Positions 52,923-61,136 of a DNA stretch of 64,000 nucleotides are shown in pieces. Each line of letters begins with the position of its first letter. Within the stretch, counting starts at the first letter, position 1. The stretch covers positions 1-64,000 of the forward strand of contig OMWM01000003.1 in NCBI GenBank assembly GCA_900314775.1, in the 5' to 3' direction. The notes beneath the pieces are model-generated. The model made no database searches. It was not told where the DNA came from and saw only the letters and a program-made list of their open reading frames with translations. A program made the translations under genes and the position numbers. This DNA is from an uncultured Eubacteriales bacterium (lineage in GTDB: Bacteria; Bacillota; Clostridia; Lachnospirales; Lachnospiraceae).

Positions 52923-53248
52923 TGCAGATCCGTATTATCAAGACGCCATCCGAGGGCGCGCGGGCGCTGATCCGCCGCCGGCTCGGGTATCTGAAGGATC
53001 TGCCGGAGACCATCGACACAGCCGATGCCATCGGTCTCGTGCAGGGACCGATGATCGATATGGTCTGCGCGGCGGATATCGCGGAAAAATATGAAAACGT
53101 GGAGGCGTTTGACGTCAAAGGTGTCTGCCCGCAGCACATGACGCTGCTGGCCATTTTCGGCAGCACGGCCGCCGTGCAGGGCGCATTAAAGGAAATCAGG
53201 GAAAAACTGACGCCGGGCAGCGGCAGTACATATTTTTCCGACATATGA
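52919..53248 (+). CDS. eutS: EutS/PduU-type permuted BMC shell protein
   Basis: A 109-residue circularly permuted BMC-H protein. IRIIKTPSEGARALIRRRLG opens it, DTADAIGLVQGPMIDMVCAADIAEKYENV lies at 38-66 and HMTLLAIFGSTAAVQGAL near 79 ends the fold. The first strands that form the EutS/PduU barrel over the pore are present. The ATG overlaps the eutJ stop. It is the last gene of the operon before a strong terminator. Confidence 0.93.
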   Translation: MMQIRIIKTPSEGARALIRRRLGYLKDLPETIDTADAIGLVQGPMIDMVCAADIAEKYENVEAFDVKGVCPQHMTLLAIFGSTAAVQGALKEIREKLTPGSGSTYFSDI

Positions 53249-53280
53249 AAAAAAGGCAGTTCAGGCGAACTGCCTTTTTT
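53249..53280. terminator. Terminator of the eut operon (bidirectional)
   Basis: GGCAGTTC (53255-53262) pairs with GAACTGCC (53267-53274), with A and T runs on the two sides, just past the eutS stop. Confidence 0.92.
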
Positions 53281-53305
53281 GCAGAGCATTTTCCCGGAGG
53301 CAGGG

Positions 53306-53851
53306 TTATCGGACTGCTTCCGGCTGCGCATCCACCGCCGGCCCGGACTGCTTTGCCGGGAAGAGCTTCTCAAAAGCCCAGTGGGTAAACGGCGCCGCGG
53401 CGAACATGTTCCAGAAGAACGCCATCGGGAAATTCCTGAGTACGGTGCCGACCCAGATTGCCGGCAGATTGACCGGGTCCGCGCCGCCCATGATCAGGCT
53501 GAACAGGATGGAAGCGACGAGGCTCATGGACGGACACATGATGGCGACGGTGCCCGCCTGGCGCATGACGCGGCAGAAATACGGATTATCTTTTTCCGGA
53601 TTCGTGTATTTCGCGGCGAAGGCGGCGCCCACGCGGCTGCCGTACAGGCTCGAGATGATGAATACGAATACGCCCATATAGAGGGCCTCGAGCAGGGCGT
53701 CCAGAAAAACATGATTGGTCATGGTGCTGAATCCGCCGACCTGGAGGTTAAAGCCTTCCTTGATTGCGACATTGTAGACTTCCATGCCGTACGCCATGGC
53801 GTAGGACATGATCAGTCCGAAGATAATTCCCTGTTTTCTGTTTTGCGGCAT
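53306..53851 (-). CDS. DUF2798-type membrane protein
   Basis: A 181-residue protein with four membrane spans in two similar halves (MPQNRKQGIIFGLIMSYAMAYGMEVYN and later AGTVAIMCPSMSLVASILFSLIMGG). This is the doubled form of DUF2798. The ATG at 53851 follows AAGGAGG; the longer frame to 54025 crosses a promoter and a hairpin. Its leader carries a terminator-like hairpin (53866-53903). Function is unknown. Confidence 0.75.
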   Translation of the reverse strand: MPQNRKQGIIFGLIMSYAMAYGMEVYNVAIKEGFNLQVGGFSTMTNHVFLDALLEALYMGVFVFIISSLYGSRVGAAFAAKYTNPEKDNPYFCRVMRQAGTVAIMCPSMSLVASILFSLIMGGADPVNLPAIWVGTVLRNFPMAFFWNMFAAAPFTHWAFEKLFPAKQSGPAVDAQPEAVR

Positions 53852-53865
53852 TGATGATTCCTCCT

Positions 53866-53903
53866 TAAAAAAATAAAAGCGCGTGGCAGAAACCACACGC
53901 TTT
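53866..53903 (-). promoter_or_regulatory. Terminator-like leader hairpin before the DUF2798 gene
   Basis: On the minus strand an 11-bp stem (one G-T pair; 53893-53903 with 53876-53886, loop TTTCTG) is followed by a TTTTATTTTTTT tract and then at once by the AAGGAGG ribosome site. Transcription would stop before the gene unless the hairpin is prevented. The loop lacks the A1/G4 ANTAR pattern. Confidence 0.65.
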
Positions 53904-53945
53904 GCTACAATAAACTGTACTATCTTTGCTACACGCAGCATTTTA

Positions 53946-53974
53946 AATTTAGCACTTTGCGGGTTCATTTTCAA
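53946..53974 (-). promoter_or_regulatory. Promoter of the DUF2798 gene
   Basis: Minus strand TTGAAA (53969-53974), 17-bp spacer, TAAATT (53946-53951). Confidence 0.65.
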
Positions 53975-53983
53975 GCGCGTGTA

Positions 53984-54013
53984 TTGTATTTTACGGTGTG
54001 CAGCGGTTATAAT
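53984..54013 (+). promoter_or_regulatory. Promoter of the RNA methyltransferase gene
   Basis: TTGTAT (53984-53989), 18-bp spacer, TATAAT (54008-54013), divergent from the DUF2798 promoter. Confidence 0.75.
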
Positions 54014-54048
54014 AACGGATGGCAAAAAGATGGGACAGGAGGTAGAGC

Positions 54049-54885
54049 ATGCCGGAACTGATAGAGATAGATGATTACAAAGCGCCCGAACTGGACGTTT
54101 TCACGAGACTGGATGAGCCGCAGCTGCGCCATTACTACGAGCCGGACGGCGGTCTTTTTCTGGCGGAGAGCCTGCGCGTGATCGAGCTGGCGCTCGATGC
54201 GGGATACAGGCCGGCGGCCATGCTGCTTGAGGATAAGACGGCAAAGTCACAGGCGGCAGATGTGCTTGCGCGCGTCGGCGATATCCCGGTGTACACGGCT
54301 TCCAAGGAAGTCATGAATCAGATACCCGGGTTTAACATCACGCGCGGCGCCCTGTGCGCCATGCACCGGCCGCCCGACAGAACGGCGCAGGAGGTGCTGC
54401 GCGGCGCGAGCCGCGTCGCCGTGCTGGAAAATGTTATGAATCCGACAAACGTCGGCGCGATTATCCGGTCGGCCGCGGCACTTGGCATCGACGCCGTGCT
54501 GCTGACGCCCGGCTGCAGCGATCCGCTGTACAGACGGGCGCTGCGCGTGAGCATGGGGACGTCTTTGCTGATTCCCTGGGCGTATCTGGGCAGCCGCAGC
54601 GAGGACTGGCCGGCGGGCGGCATGGCGCTTCTGCATGAGCGGGGATTCAAGACGGCGGCGATGGCGCTGACCGACCGGTCGACGGGCATCGATGACCCGG
54701 CGATCAAAGCGTGCAGCAGACTGGCGATCGTGCTGGGCACGGAAGGCGACGGCCTCGCACCGGAGACGATTGCGGCCTGCGATTTCACGGCGAAGATTCC
54801 GATGTCGCACGGGGTGGATTCCCTGAATGTTGCCGCCGCCAGTGCCGTCGCGTTCTGGGAAATGGCGGCCAGACAGCGCTTATGA
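54049..54885 (+). CDS. TrmH/SpoU family RNA 2'-O-methyltransferase
   Basis: A 278-residue enzyme. An N-terminal substrate-binding part (1-115) precedes the SPOUT knot with VLENVMNPTNVGAIIRSAAALGID near 125 (motif 1), LAIVLGTEGDGLAPETI near 225 (motif 2) and IPMSHGVDSLNVAAASAVAFWEM near 250 (motif 3). It methylates rRNA or tRNA; the exact nucleotide is not predictable. AGGAGG precedes the ATG at 54049. Confidence 0.92.
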   Translation: MPELIEIDDYKAPELDVFTRLDEPQLRHYYEPDGGLFLAESLRVIELALDAGYRPAAMLLEDKTAKSQAADVLARVGDIPVYTASKEVMNQIPGFNITRGALCAMHRPPDRTAQEVLRGASRVAVLENVMNPTNVGAIIRSAAALGIDAVLLTPGCSDPLYRRALRVSMGTSLLIPWAYLGSRSEDWPAGGMALLHERGFKTAAMALTDRSTGIDDPAIKACSRLAIVLGTEGDGLAPETIAACDFTAKIPMSHGVDSLNVAAASAVAFWEMAARQRL

Positions 54886-54919
54886 CGCATAAACGGACAC
54901 CCGCAGGGCGGCCTTTTGT

Positions 54920-54948
54920 TTGACAGGCGGCAAGCGGAATAGTAGTAT
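54920..54948 (+). promoter_or_regulatory. Promoter of the cupin gene
   Basis: TTGACA (54920-54925), 17-bp spacer, TAGTAT (54943-54948). The leader has a CAGTCC/GGACTG hairpin near 54970. Confidence 0.85.
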
Positions 54949-55013
54949 TAAGATAAATAAAGCTGAAACAGTCCGTACGGCGGACTGCAGAACGACGAAC
55001 AGGAGGTAATCAA

Positions 55014-55376
55014 ATGATTAAAAAACCGGAGACAGTAGTTATTGATAATTTACAGGGCGGCAAAGGCCACGCGATCATCAATCATATCATCTCCAAAGAA
55101 GAACTGAGCGGCAGCGGCAAGATGTACGCCGAGGTTGTGCTCGAACCGGGATGTTCCATCGGCTGGCATCAGCATGTCGATGAGACCGAGCCTTATTACA
55201 TTCTCGAAGGTGAAGGCATTTTCACCGATAACGACAAGTCACGTACAATCGTTCATCCGGGTGATGTCTGCACGATCAAGCCGGGTCAGTGGCATTCTAT
55301 CGAGAACAATTCCGAGAGCCAGAACCTTTCCTTTATGGCGCTCATTTACTATACCAACTGCACCAGACCGGAATAA
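55014..55376 (+). CDS. Small cupin-domain protein
   Basis: A 120-residue single cupin. Motif one is GCSIGWHQHVDETEPYYILEGEG (histidines near 50 and 52, Glu near 57) and motif two is HPGDVCTIKPGQWHSIEN, so a metal site of three His and one Glu is complete. The ligand or reaction is unknown. AGGAGG precedes it; a YihY gene follows after 21 bases. Confidence 0.9.
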   Translation: MIKKPETVVIDNLQGGKGHAIINHIISKEELSGSGKMYAEVVLEPGCSIGWHQHVDETEPYYILEGEGIFTDNDKSRTIVHPGDVCTIKPGQWHSIENNSESQNLSFMALIYYTNCTRPE

Positions 55377-55397
55377 CCGTTTTTTCAGAGGAATAAC

Positions 55398-56279
55398 ATG
55401 AAATATGATAACGAACAGGAAAAGCACGGGCGGGGACGCATCGGCCGCGAACTTTACCGGTTCGGCATACATGTCGGCAGCAGCAATATTGCAACGTATG
55501 CTGCCGGCATTGCTCTTTACTTTTTCCTTTCGCTGATTCCGCTTTTCATCATATTGTGCTCGCTTCTGCCGTATACAGATGTGAGCATGGAGGATCTGAT
55601 CAAGGCAGTGACGAATATCACGCCGGACATCGCGGACAGATTTGTGTCCTCGATCATTGCGGATGCTTACCGGAGCCGTATGTCGTCGTTTTCCATTTCC
55701 ATTGTCCTGATTCTGTGGTCTTCATCGAGCGGGATCCGATCGCTTGCGCACGCACTGGATATGATGTATGAGGTCAATGATCAGAGAAAATACCCGAAAC
55801 TCGTCGGCTATTCTCTGCTCTATACACTCATTCTGCTGGCGGCGGTCATCATACTGATCCTTTTTTACGTGAAGATGGCTGTCATACCTGATCTGCTGGC
55901 GAGCAACGCGGATAACCAGGAGGCTGTCCGCATGGATACACTGCTCTGGCGGCAGGTGATCATGTATCTGACGGCTTTTGTTATTTTTGCATTGATTTAT
56001 ACCTATGTGCCGGCCGGCCGGCGCAGATTTGCACACCAGATTCCGGGTGCGCTGCTGTCGACCGTCGCATGGTTTATTTTTTCAAAGATATTTACGGATT
56101 ATGAAAACGGCTACAATATCTTCAGCACGTTTTACGGCAGTCTGACAGCCATTGCCATTTTCCTTTTCTGGCTGTACTGCTGTTTTGCGATTTTTCTGAT
56201 CGGCGCGCTTTTCAACTTTCATTTTGAAGAGTGGATCCGCAAGGGCATGCCGATGCGGGAAGATCAGGACGGAAAATGA
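55398..56279 (+). CDS. YihY/BrkB family membrane protein
   Basis: A 293-residue protein with six spans. ATYAAGIALYFFLSLIPLFIIL near 32, WSSSSGIRSLAHALDMMYEV near 108, FALIYTYVPAGRRRFAHQIPGAL near 197 and AIAIFLFWLYCCFAIFLIGALFN near 250 are the family pattern. It was once named ribonuclease BN; its function is open. The stop overlaps the region of the next gene. Confidence 0.92.
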   Translation: MKYDNEQEKHGRGRIGRELYRFGIHVGSSNIATYAAGIALYFFLSLIPLFIILCSLLPYTDVSMEDLIKAVTNITPDIADRFVSSIIADAYRSRMSSFSISIVLILWSSSSGIRSLAHALDMMYEVNDQRKYPKLVGYSLLYTLILLAAVIILILFYVKMAVIPDLLASNADNQEAVRMDTLLWRQVIMYLTAFVIFALIYTYVPAGRRRFAHQIPGALLSTVAWFIFSKIFTDYENGYNIFSTFYGSLTAIAIFLFWLYCCFAIFLIGALFNFHFEEWIRKGMPMREDQDGK

Positions 56280-56293
56280 GAGGGGAAGAAGAC

Positions 56294-57421
56294 ATGGAGG
56301 AAACGGTAAAGGAGAAGAGCCGCGATCAGGTGATCGTGCGGACGAGTATTGTCGGCATCGCCGCCAATGTTCTGCTGGCGGCGTTCAAGGCTGCCGTCGG
56401 CACGCTGACCCATTCGATCGCCATTACGCTGGACGCGGTCAACAACCTGAGCGACGCGCTGTCCTCGGTGATTACGATTGTCGGCACGAAACTGGCGGGC
56501 AAGCCGGCGGATAAGAAGCATCCGCTGGGCTACGGAAGGATTGAATATCTGAGTGCGATGATTATCTCGGTGATCGTTCTGTATGCCGGCATCACGTCCT
56601 TTACGGAGTCGGTCCGGAAGATTGTTCATCCGGAGACGGCGGATTATTCGGCGGCGGCGCTGCTGATTGTCGCCGTGGCGGTCGCGGTCAAGATCGTGCT
56701 GGGACGCTATGTGAAGGGCGTCGGCCGGAAGGTCAACTCGGATTCGCTGGTCAATTCCGGGCAGGATGCCATGCTGGATTCCATCATTTCCGCATCGACG
56801 CTGGCGGCGGCCGGCATCTACATTGCCTCCGGGGTCAGCCTCGAGGCGTGGCTCGGTGCCGTGATTTCCGTGGTGATTATCAAGTCGGGCATTGACATGC
56901 TGCGCGAGACGCTCAGTCAGATTCTGGGACAGCGCGCGGACAGCAGCCTGACAAAGCAGATCAAGTCGATCATCACTTCATTTGAAGGCGTACACGGTGC
57001 CTATGACCTGATTCTGCACGACTACGGCCCGGACCGCTATCAGGGTTCGGTGCACATCGAGATTCCGGACACCTGGACGGCGGACAGGATCGATGCCCTG
57101 CAGAGAAAGATTGCCGCCCGCGTATACCAGGAGACCGGTGTGATCCTGACCGGTATCGGCATCTATTCGATGAACACGAAGGATGACGAGGCGCACAGGG
57201 TGCAGACGGCCGTCACCGAGGCGGTCATGAGCACGGAATACGTCATCCAGATACATGGTTTTTATGTCGATCTTCTGCAGAAGATGATGCGGTTTGATAT
57301 TATCGTCGATTTTGCCGCCGGGGACAGGAAAGCCGTCTACCGGGAAGCAGTGGATAAGGTACAGAAGCTCTATCCGGAGTACCGCATCATCGTTGTCATG
57401 GATTCGGATGTTTCGGATTAG
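56294..57421 (+). CDS. Cation diffusion facilitator transporter
   Basis: A 375-residue CDF protein. Six spans lie within residues 1-205; ITLDAVNNLSDALSSV near 44 and VNSGQDAMLDSIIS near 152 carry the Asp/Asn metal-site residues (an N-D type pattern, more often Mn/Fe/Zn). The C-terminal cytosolic domain (about 215-375) is longer than usual and seems to hold two ferredoxin-like repeats (HDYGPDRYQGSVHIEIP and later MRFDIIVDFAAGDRKAVY). The ATG at 56294 has AGGGGA before it; 56276 is an alternative. Confidence 0.88.
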   Translation: MEETVKEKSRDQVIVRTSIVGIAANVLLAAFKAAVGTLTHSIAITLDAVNNLSDALSSVITIVGTKLAGKPADKKHPLGYGRIEYLSAMIISVIVLYAGITSFTESVRKIVHPETADYSAAALLIVAVAVAVKIVLGRYVKGVGRKVNSDSLVNSGQDAMLDSIISASTLAAAGIYIASGVSLEAWLGAVISVVIIKSGIDMLRETLSQILGQRADSSLTKQIKSIITSFEGVHGAYDLILHDYGPDRYQGSVHIEIPDTWTADRIDALQRKIAARVYQETGVILTGIGIYSMNTKDDEAHRVQTAVTEAVMSTEYVIQIHGFYVDLLQKMMRFDIIVDFAAGDRKAVYREAVDKVQKLYPEYRIIVVMDSDVSD

Positions 57422-57463
57422 TGTGAGCGGCATATACCGCGGGGGAAAATACCTGTTCTGATG

Positions 57464-57506
57464 CAAAAAAATACCGGCCCGTCTGTGTTGTCGTCACAGA
57501 CGGGCC
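57464..57506 (-). terminator. Strong terminator of the small minus-strand gene
   Basis: A perfect 12-bp stem (57476-57487 with 57495-57506, loop of seven). On the minus strand the T run TATTTTTTT follows; on the plus strand no T run follows, so its direction is minus. Confidence 0.88.
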
Positions 57507-57551
57507 GAAAATTGAGCTATCAGCTCAGAGGGAGTGTATTAGGCGTGTATA

Positions 57552-57722
57552 TCAGAACATGAGGGACATGATGGCATTGCGGAATTTTCTGAAGAAACCG
57601 GACCGTCTGTGCAGACAGACAGAACCGAAATCCTCGCAATAGCCGTATCTCTCTGTTTTAGCCCATTCAGGGGCTCTCATAGTGTTCATATCATCATTCA
57701 GTTCAATTCTGTATGTAAACAT
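57552..57722 (-). CDS. Small hypothetical protein, 56 residues
   Basis: An ATG at 57722 with AAGGGA about eight bases upstream opens a frame of 56 codons ending in TGA. The protein starts MFTYRIELNDDMNTMRAPEW and ends in a basic, hydrophobic FFRKFRNAIMSLMF, an amphipathic tail that could touch membrane. Two cysteines lie at 29 and 36. A strong terminator in the same direction lies 45 bases past the stop, which supports a real transcript. The family is not recognised. It fills most of the 450-base gap between the CDF and PucR genes; the rest of the gap shows nothing else. Confidence 0.6.
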   Translation of the reverse strand: MFTYRIELNDDMNTMRAPEWAKTERYGYCEDFGSVCLHRRSGFFRKFRNAIMSLMF

Positions 57723-57872
57723 TATCTCATTCCCTTTCCGCTTTCATTAATTCCCTTACGTTATCTTTCACATATATGTTAACATTTTAACGGGAAAGTA
57801 CAATGTGCCGGGAACAAGAACCTGCGCATGAAAATATGTGCTGCCGGTACATATGATGCAAGGAGGCCGTTT

Positions 57873-59045
57873 ATGAGTTTTACCATTGAGGATATGCTGA
57901 TCGATTCCTCGGACAGATACCGGATGAAAATGATTGCCGGCAGCAACGGCTGGTCCAATTCGATCAGCTGGATTTTCATGCTGGAGGAGCTGACAATCAT
58001 CAATAACTTCCGCGGCAAGGAGCTTGCCGTGACCACCGGCCTGGGATTCCGTGACGAGAAGAGCATGCTGCAGCTGGTGCAGGATCTGATTCACCATCAT
58101 GCGGCCGGCCTGATCGTCAACACCGGGTATTATGTCTATGATATCCCGGAAAGCGTGCGGGAGATGTGCAATGAAAATGATTTTCCTCTCCTTACGGTCC
58201 CGTGGGATATCTACATCGCCGATATGATCAAGGACCTGAGCATCCGCGTCTTCCTGCAGGGTTCGGCAGATGAGCAGATCGCAACGGCCTTTATCGACGT
58301 GATCGAGCATCCAGAATCGGTCGAGAAGCGGCGGCAGGAGCTGCTGCCGTATTTCGACACGGACGGACAGTTTCAGGTTTTCGTCCTGCATTCGCCGGAT
58401 CTTGACAAGATGGATACCGTAGACCGGAAAAGGATCGAGTACGGCCTGCAGATTGCGATGGAGAATATCACGCATAACAGCCAGTTCTTTTACTATGACG
58501 GCTCCTTTGTCTTTATCCTCAATGCGGTCGAGGAAAAGGATGCCCGCCGGATTGTGCATGATTTCACCCTGCGGACGCAGCGCAGGATGCCGGATCTGGT
58601 GCTGTGGATCGGCGGCGGCAGCATCGTAACGGACCTGTCCTGTCTGCCGATGGGGTATGCGCGTGCGATGGCAGCCGCCCTGTATGCGGAGGATATGGAC
58701 CGGCAGCTCGTCTATTTCGATGAAATGGATGTGTATAGGCTGATCTATCTGCAGCCGGACCGGAAACTGCTGCAGGAGATGAGCAGCCGTGTGCTGGCGC
58801 CGCTGATTGCCTACGACGAGCGCCACGACGCATGCTATGTCGATACGCTTGAGGAGTATCTGGCATGCGGGGAGAGCATACAGGAGGTAGCCCGCAGGAT
58901 GTATACGCACCGGAATACGATCCTCTACCGCGTGCGCAATATCAAAAAACTGCTCGGCACCAGCCTGAAGACGCCCCAGGAACGGCTTGTTTACCGGATT
59001 GCCTGCCTGATCCGCCATACGAGATTCGGCGGAGGGGGAAAATAA
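57873..59045 (+). CDS. PucR family transcriptional regulator
   Basis: A 390-residue regulator. Residues 1-125 are a PucR purine-catabolism-type N-terminal domain (TIEDMLIDSSDRYRMKMIAGSNGWSNSI-like). A GGDEF-like middle follows, and the C-terminal helix-turn-helix (SIQEVARRMYTHRNTILYRVRNIKKLLG, about 338-365) is the PF13556 type. Such regulators activate genes for nitrogen compounds. The symporter 112 bases downstream is the likely target. AGGAGG precedes the ATG at 57873. Confidence 0.9.
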   Translation: MSFTIEDMLIDSSDRYRMKMIAGSNGWSNSISWIFMLEELTIINNFRGKELAVTTGLGFRDEKSMLQLVQDLIHHHAAGLIVNTGYYVYDIPESVREMCNENDFPLLTVPWDIYIADMIKDLSIRVFLQGSADEQIATAFIDVIEHPESVEKRRQELLPYFDTDGQFQVFVLHSPDLDKMDTVDRKRIEYGLQIAMENITHNSQFFYYDGSFVFILNAVEEKDARRIVHDFTLRTQRRMPDLVLWIGGGSIVTDLSCLPMGYARAMAAALYAEDMDRQLVYFDEMDVYRLIYLQPDRKLLQEMSSRVLAPLIAYDERHDACYVDTLEEYLACGESIQEVARRMYTHRNTILYRVRNIKKLLGTSLKTPQERLVYRIACLIRHTRFGGGGK

Positions 59046-59157
59046 ATGTGCAAAACCCTTGAGAAAAAATCCATATATATATAAAATATGAATTATATAT
59101 TGCTGCCGCCGTCATTTTGTCGGCGCGGCCATTAAGAGCATAAGAGAGGGAATTGTT

Positions 59158-60408
59158 ATGGAAAAGACTGCAAAAAAGAAGAAACTGCCGCTTGCGGCGC
59201 AGATTTTCATTGCATTGATTCTGGCAATCGTTGTGGGACTTCTGATGCAGAATCATGCAGAATTTGCCAACAGCTACATCAAGCCGTTCGGTACGATTTT
59301 TCTGAACCTGATCAAATTCATTGTCGGACCGATCGTCCTGTTTTCGATCATGGCCGGCGTTATCTCGATGAAGGATATCAGGAAGGTCGGTGCCATCGGC
59401 GGAACGGCGATTGTCTACTATCTCTGCACGACGGCGGTGGCGATTTCGATCGGCCTGCTGTTCGGCAACCTGTTCAAGAGCAGATTCCCGGTGCTGCAGA
59501 CATCTTCGCTTTCCTATGATGCGCCGGAGAAGACTTCCTTTATGGACACCATTGTCAACATTTTCCCGGACAACTTCATCACACCGCTGTCCGAGGCAAA
59601 TATGCTGCAGGTTATCGTGATGGCGCTGCTGATCGGCTTTGCGATCATCCTGATCGGCGACAAGGCGCAGCGGGCGGTTGACGGCATCAATACGTGGAAT
59701 GAGATTTTCATGAAGGTCATGGAGATGATCCTGAAGCTTTCCCCGATCGGTGTATTCTGTCTGATGTGTCCGGTCATCGCGGAAAACGGCGCGGCCATCC
59801 TCGGTTCGCTGGCGATGGTTCTGCTGGCTGCCTATATCTGCTATGTTGTTCACGCTGTTGTCGTCTATTCGACGATGGTGCGCACGCTGGGCGGCATTTC
59901 ACCGGGAAAGTTTTTCAAGGGCATGCTGCCGGCGATGATGTTCGCCTTTTCGAGTGCTTCTTCGGTCGGCACACTGCCGCTGAATATGGAGTGCTGTGAG
60001 AAGCTCGGTGCTTCCCGCGAAGTGACGTCTTTCGTACTGCCGCTGGGCGCGACGATCAACATGGATGGCACCGCCATCTACCAGGGTGTCTGCTCCATCT
60101 TTATCGCCGCCTGCTACGGCGTCACGCTGACACCGTCGCAGATGCTGACGATCGTCCTGACGGCAACGCTTGCGTCTATCGGAACGGCCGGTGTGCCGGG
60201 CGCCGGCATGGTCATGCTGGCCATGGTGCTTGAATCCGTCGGACTGCCGGTAGAAGGCATCGCGCTGGTAGCCGGTGTCGACCGTATCTTCGATATGGGC
60301 CGTACGACGCTCAATATTACCGGTGATGCTTCCTGCGCACTGGTGGTCACCAATCTTCAGAAGAAGAGAGAGATGAGGAAGCTTAAAAAGCAGCAGTCAG
60401 AAGGATAA
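59158..60408 (+). CDS. Dicarboxylate/amino acid:cation symporter (second)
   Basis: A 416-residue DAACS transporter. FSSASSVGTLPLNMECCEK near 262 is the serine-rich loop, PLGATINMDGTAIYQG near 295 the next, and GVDRIFDMGRTTLNITGDA near 368 contains the DMGRT and NxxGD residues that bind Na+ and the substrate amino group. These fit glutamate/aspartate or serine-type carriers better than the copy at 5710 does. The 3' end overlaps the convergent Crp/Fnr gene by 26 bases. Confidence 0.92.
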   Translation: MEKTAKKKKLPLAAQIFIALILAIVVGLLMQNHAEFANSYIKPFGTIFLNLIKFIVGPIVLFSIMAGVISMKDIRKVGAIGGTAIVYYLCTTAVAISIGLLFGNLFKSRFPVLQTSSLSYDAPEKTSFMDTIVNIFPDNFITPLSEANMLQVIVMALLIGFAIILIGDKAQRAVDGINTWNEIFMKVMEMILKLSPIGVFCLMCPVIAENGAAILGSLAMVLLAAYICYVVHAVVVYSTMVRTLGGISPGKFFKGMLPAMMFAFSSASSVGTLPLNMECCEKLGASREVTSFVLPLGATINMDGTAIYQGVCSIFIAACYGVTLTPSQMLTIVLTATLASIGTAGVPGAGMVMLAMVLESVGLPVEGIALVAGVDRIFDMGRTTLNITGDASCALVVTNLQKKREMRKLKKQQSEG

Positions 60409-61048
60409 AATGATTCCGGCGAAAGTCGATCAGACCTTCCTTCTTCATCCTGCCAAGCTCCCTTGAGAGGGCAGTGCGGTCGAGATTCAGGTAATCCGCC
60501 ATCTGCTGCCTGTCAAAGGGAATATCAAAACTTTTACTGTTATTCTGCAGAGAGACCGTATTCAGATAAGACATGATGCGGTCTCTTGCTGCTTTCGGCG
60601 CCGTGTGAAAACTGCGGCTCGAGAGCAGCAGATTTTTTTTCGCCGTGATATTCAGCAGGTTGAAGAGCAGATGGCGCGCCCAGCCGGCGGAAAGCGGCAG
60701 CGCATCCTGCAGCCGGTCCGTCTTCAGAAACGCGATGCGGCAGTCCTCGTTGGTGGTGACGTCGACGAGCATGACCTGATCCGGCAGAAGCGCGTAGGTC
60801 TCGGCAAAAACCTGACCGGCTCCGACGTGGCTGAGCACGGTCCGCTGTCCCCACAGGTCGTTGCTCTCTATAGTGACGCTGCCGGAGAGAACGATGCCGA
60901 GGCGGTCGGTCTGGTCGCCGGCGCTGTAGATCAGGCTCCCTTTTTCAAAATTTTCTTCATAGCAGGAAAGCGCCCGGCAGGCCTGGCTGATTTCCTCTTC
61001 CGTCATGTTTTTAAAAAGCATGGCGTCTTTTATTTTATTGATTTCCAT
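60383..61048 (-). CDS. Crp/Fnr family regulator
   Basis: A 221-residue regulator with an N-terminal cyclic-nucleotide-type barrel (1-120, GSLIYSAGDQTDRLGIVLSGSVTI) and a C-terminal winged helix (FDRQQMADYLNLDRTALSRELGRMKKEGLI). The barrel lacks the cAMP motif, and the N-terminus lacks the cysteine cluster of Fnr, so it may sense another signal through the HcpR/DNR-like barrel. It is divergent from a ferredoxin protein gene; the palindrome at 61065-61078 lies between them. Confidence 0.9.
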   Translation of the reverse strand: MEINKIKDAMLFKNMTEEEISQACRALSCYEENFEKGSLIYSAGDQTDRLGIVLSGSVTIESNDLWGQRTVLSHVGAGQVFAETYALLPDQVMLVDVTTNEDCRIAFLKTDRLQDALPLSAGWARHLLFNLLNITAKKNLLLSSRSFHTAPKAARDRIMSYLNTVSLQNNSKSFDIPFDRQQMADYLNLDRTALSRELGRMKKEGLIDFRRNHFILLTAAF

Positions 61049-61063
61049 AAAAAATTCTCCTTA

Positions 61064-61106
61064 TGTTGCTTCTGCAACGTATTCTTCGCCGCCATTATAG
61101 TATAGT
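61064..61106 (+). promoter_or_regulatory. Crp/Fnr-type palindrome and promoter
   Basis: GTTGC-TTCT-GCAAC (61065-61078) is a perfect dyad with center at 61071.5. A -10 TATAGT lies at 61101-61106, which puts the start near 61113 and the dyad near -41.5, the class II activator position. There is no good -35 box, as expected for an activated promoter. The same dyad lies between the two start codons, so it may also control the regulator gene. Confidence 0.65.
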
Positions 61107-61136
61107 AATCGCAGAAAGCCAAGAGGAGGAAACAAA

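Noticed and set aside
40871..53248. Cobalamin riboswitch in the eut locus
   Set aside because: I looked for a B12-box-like sequence ahead of eut genes and in the longer gaps and did not see one; the only leader control seen is the ANTAR element.
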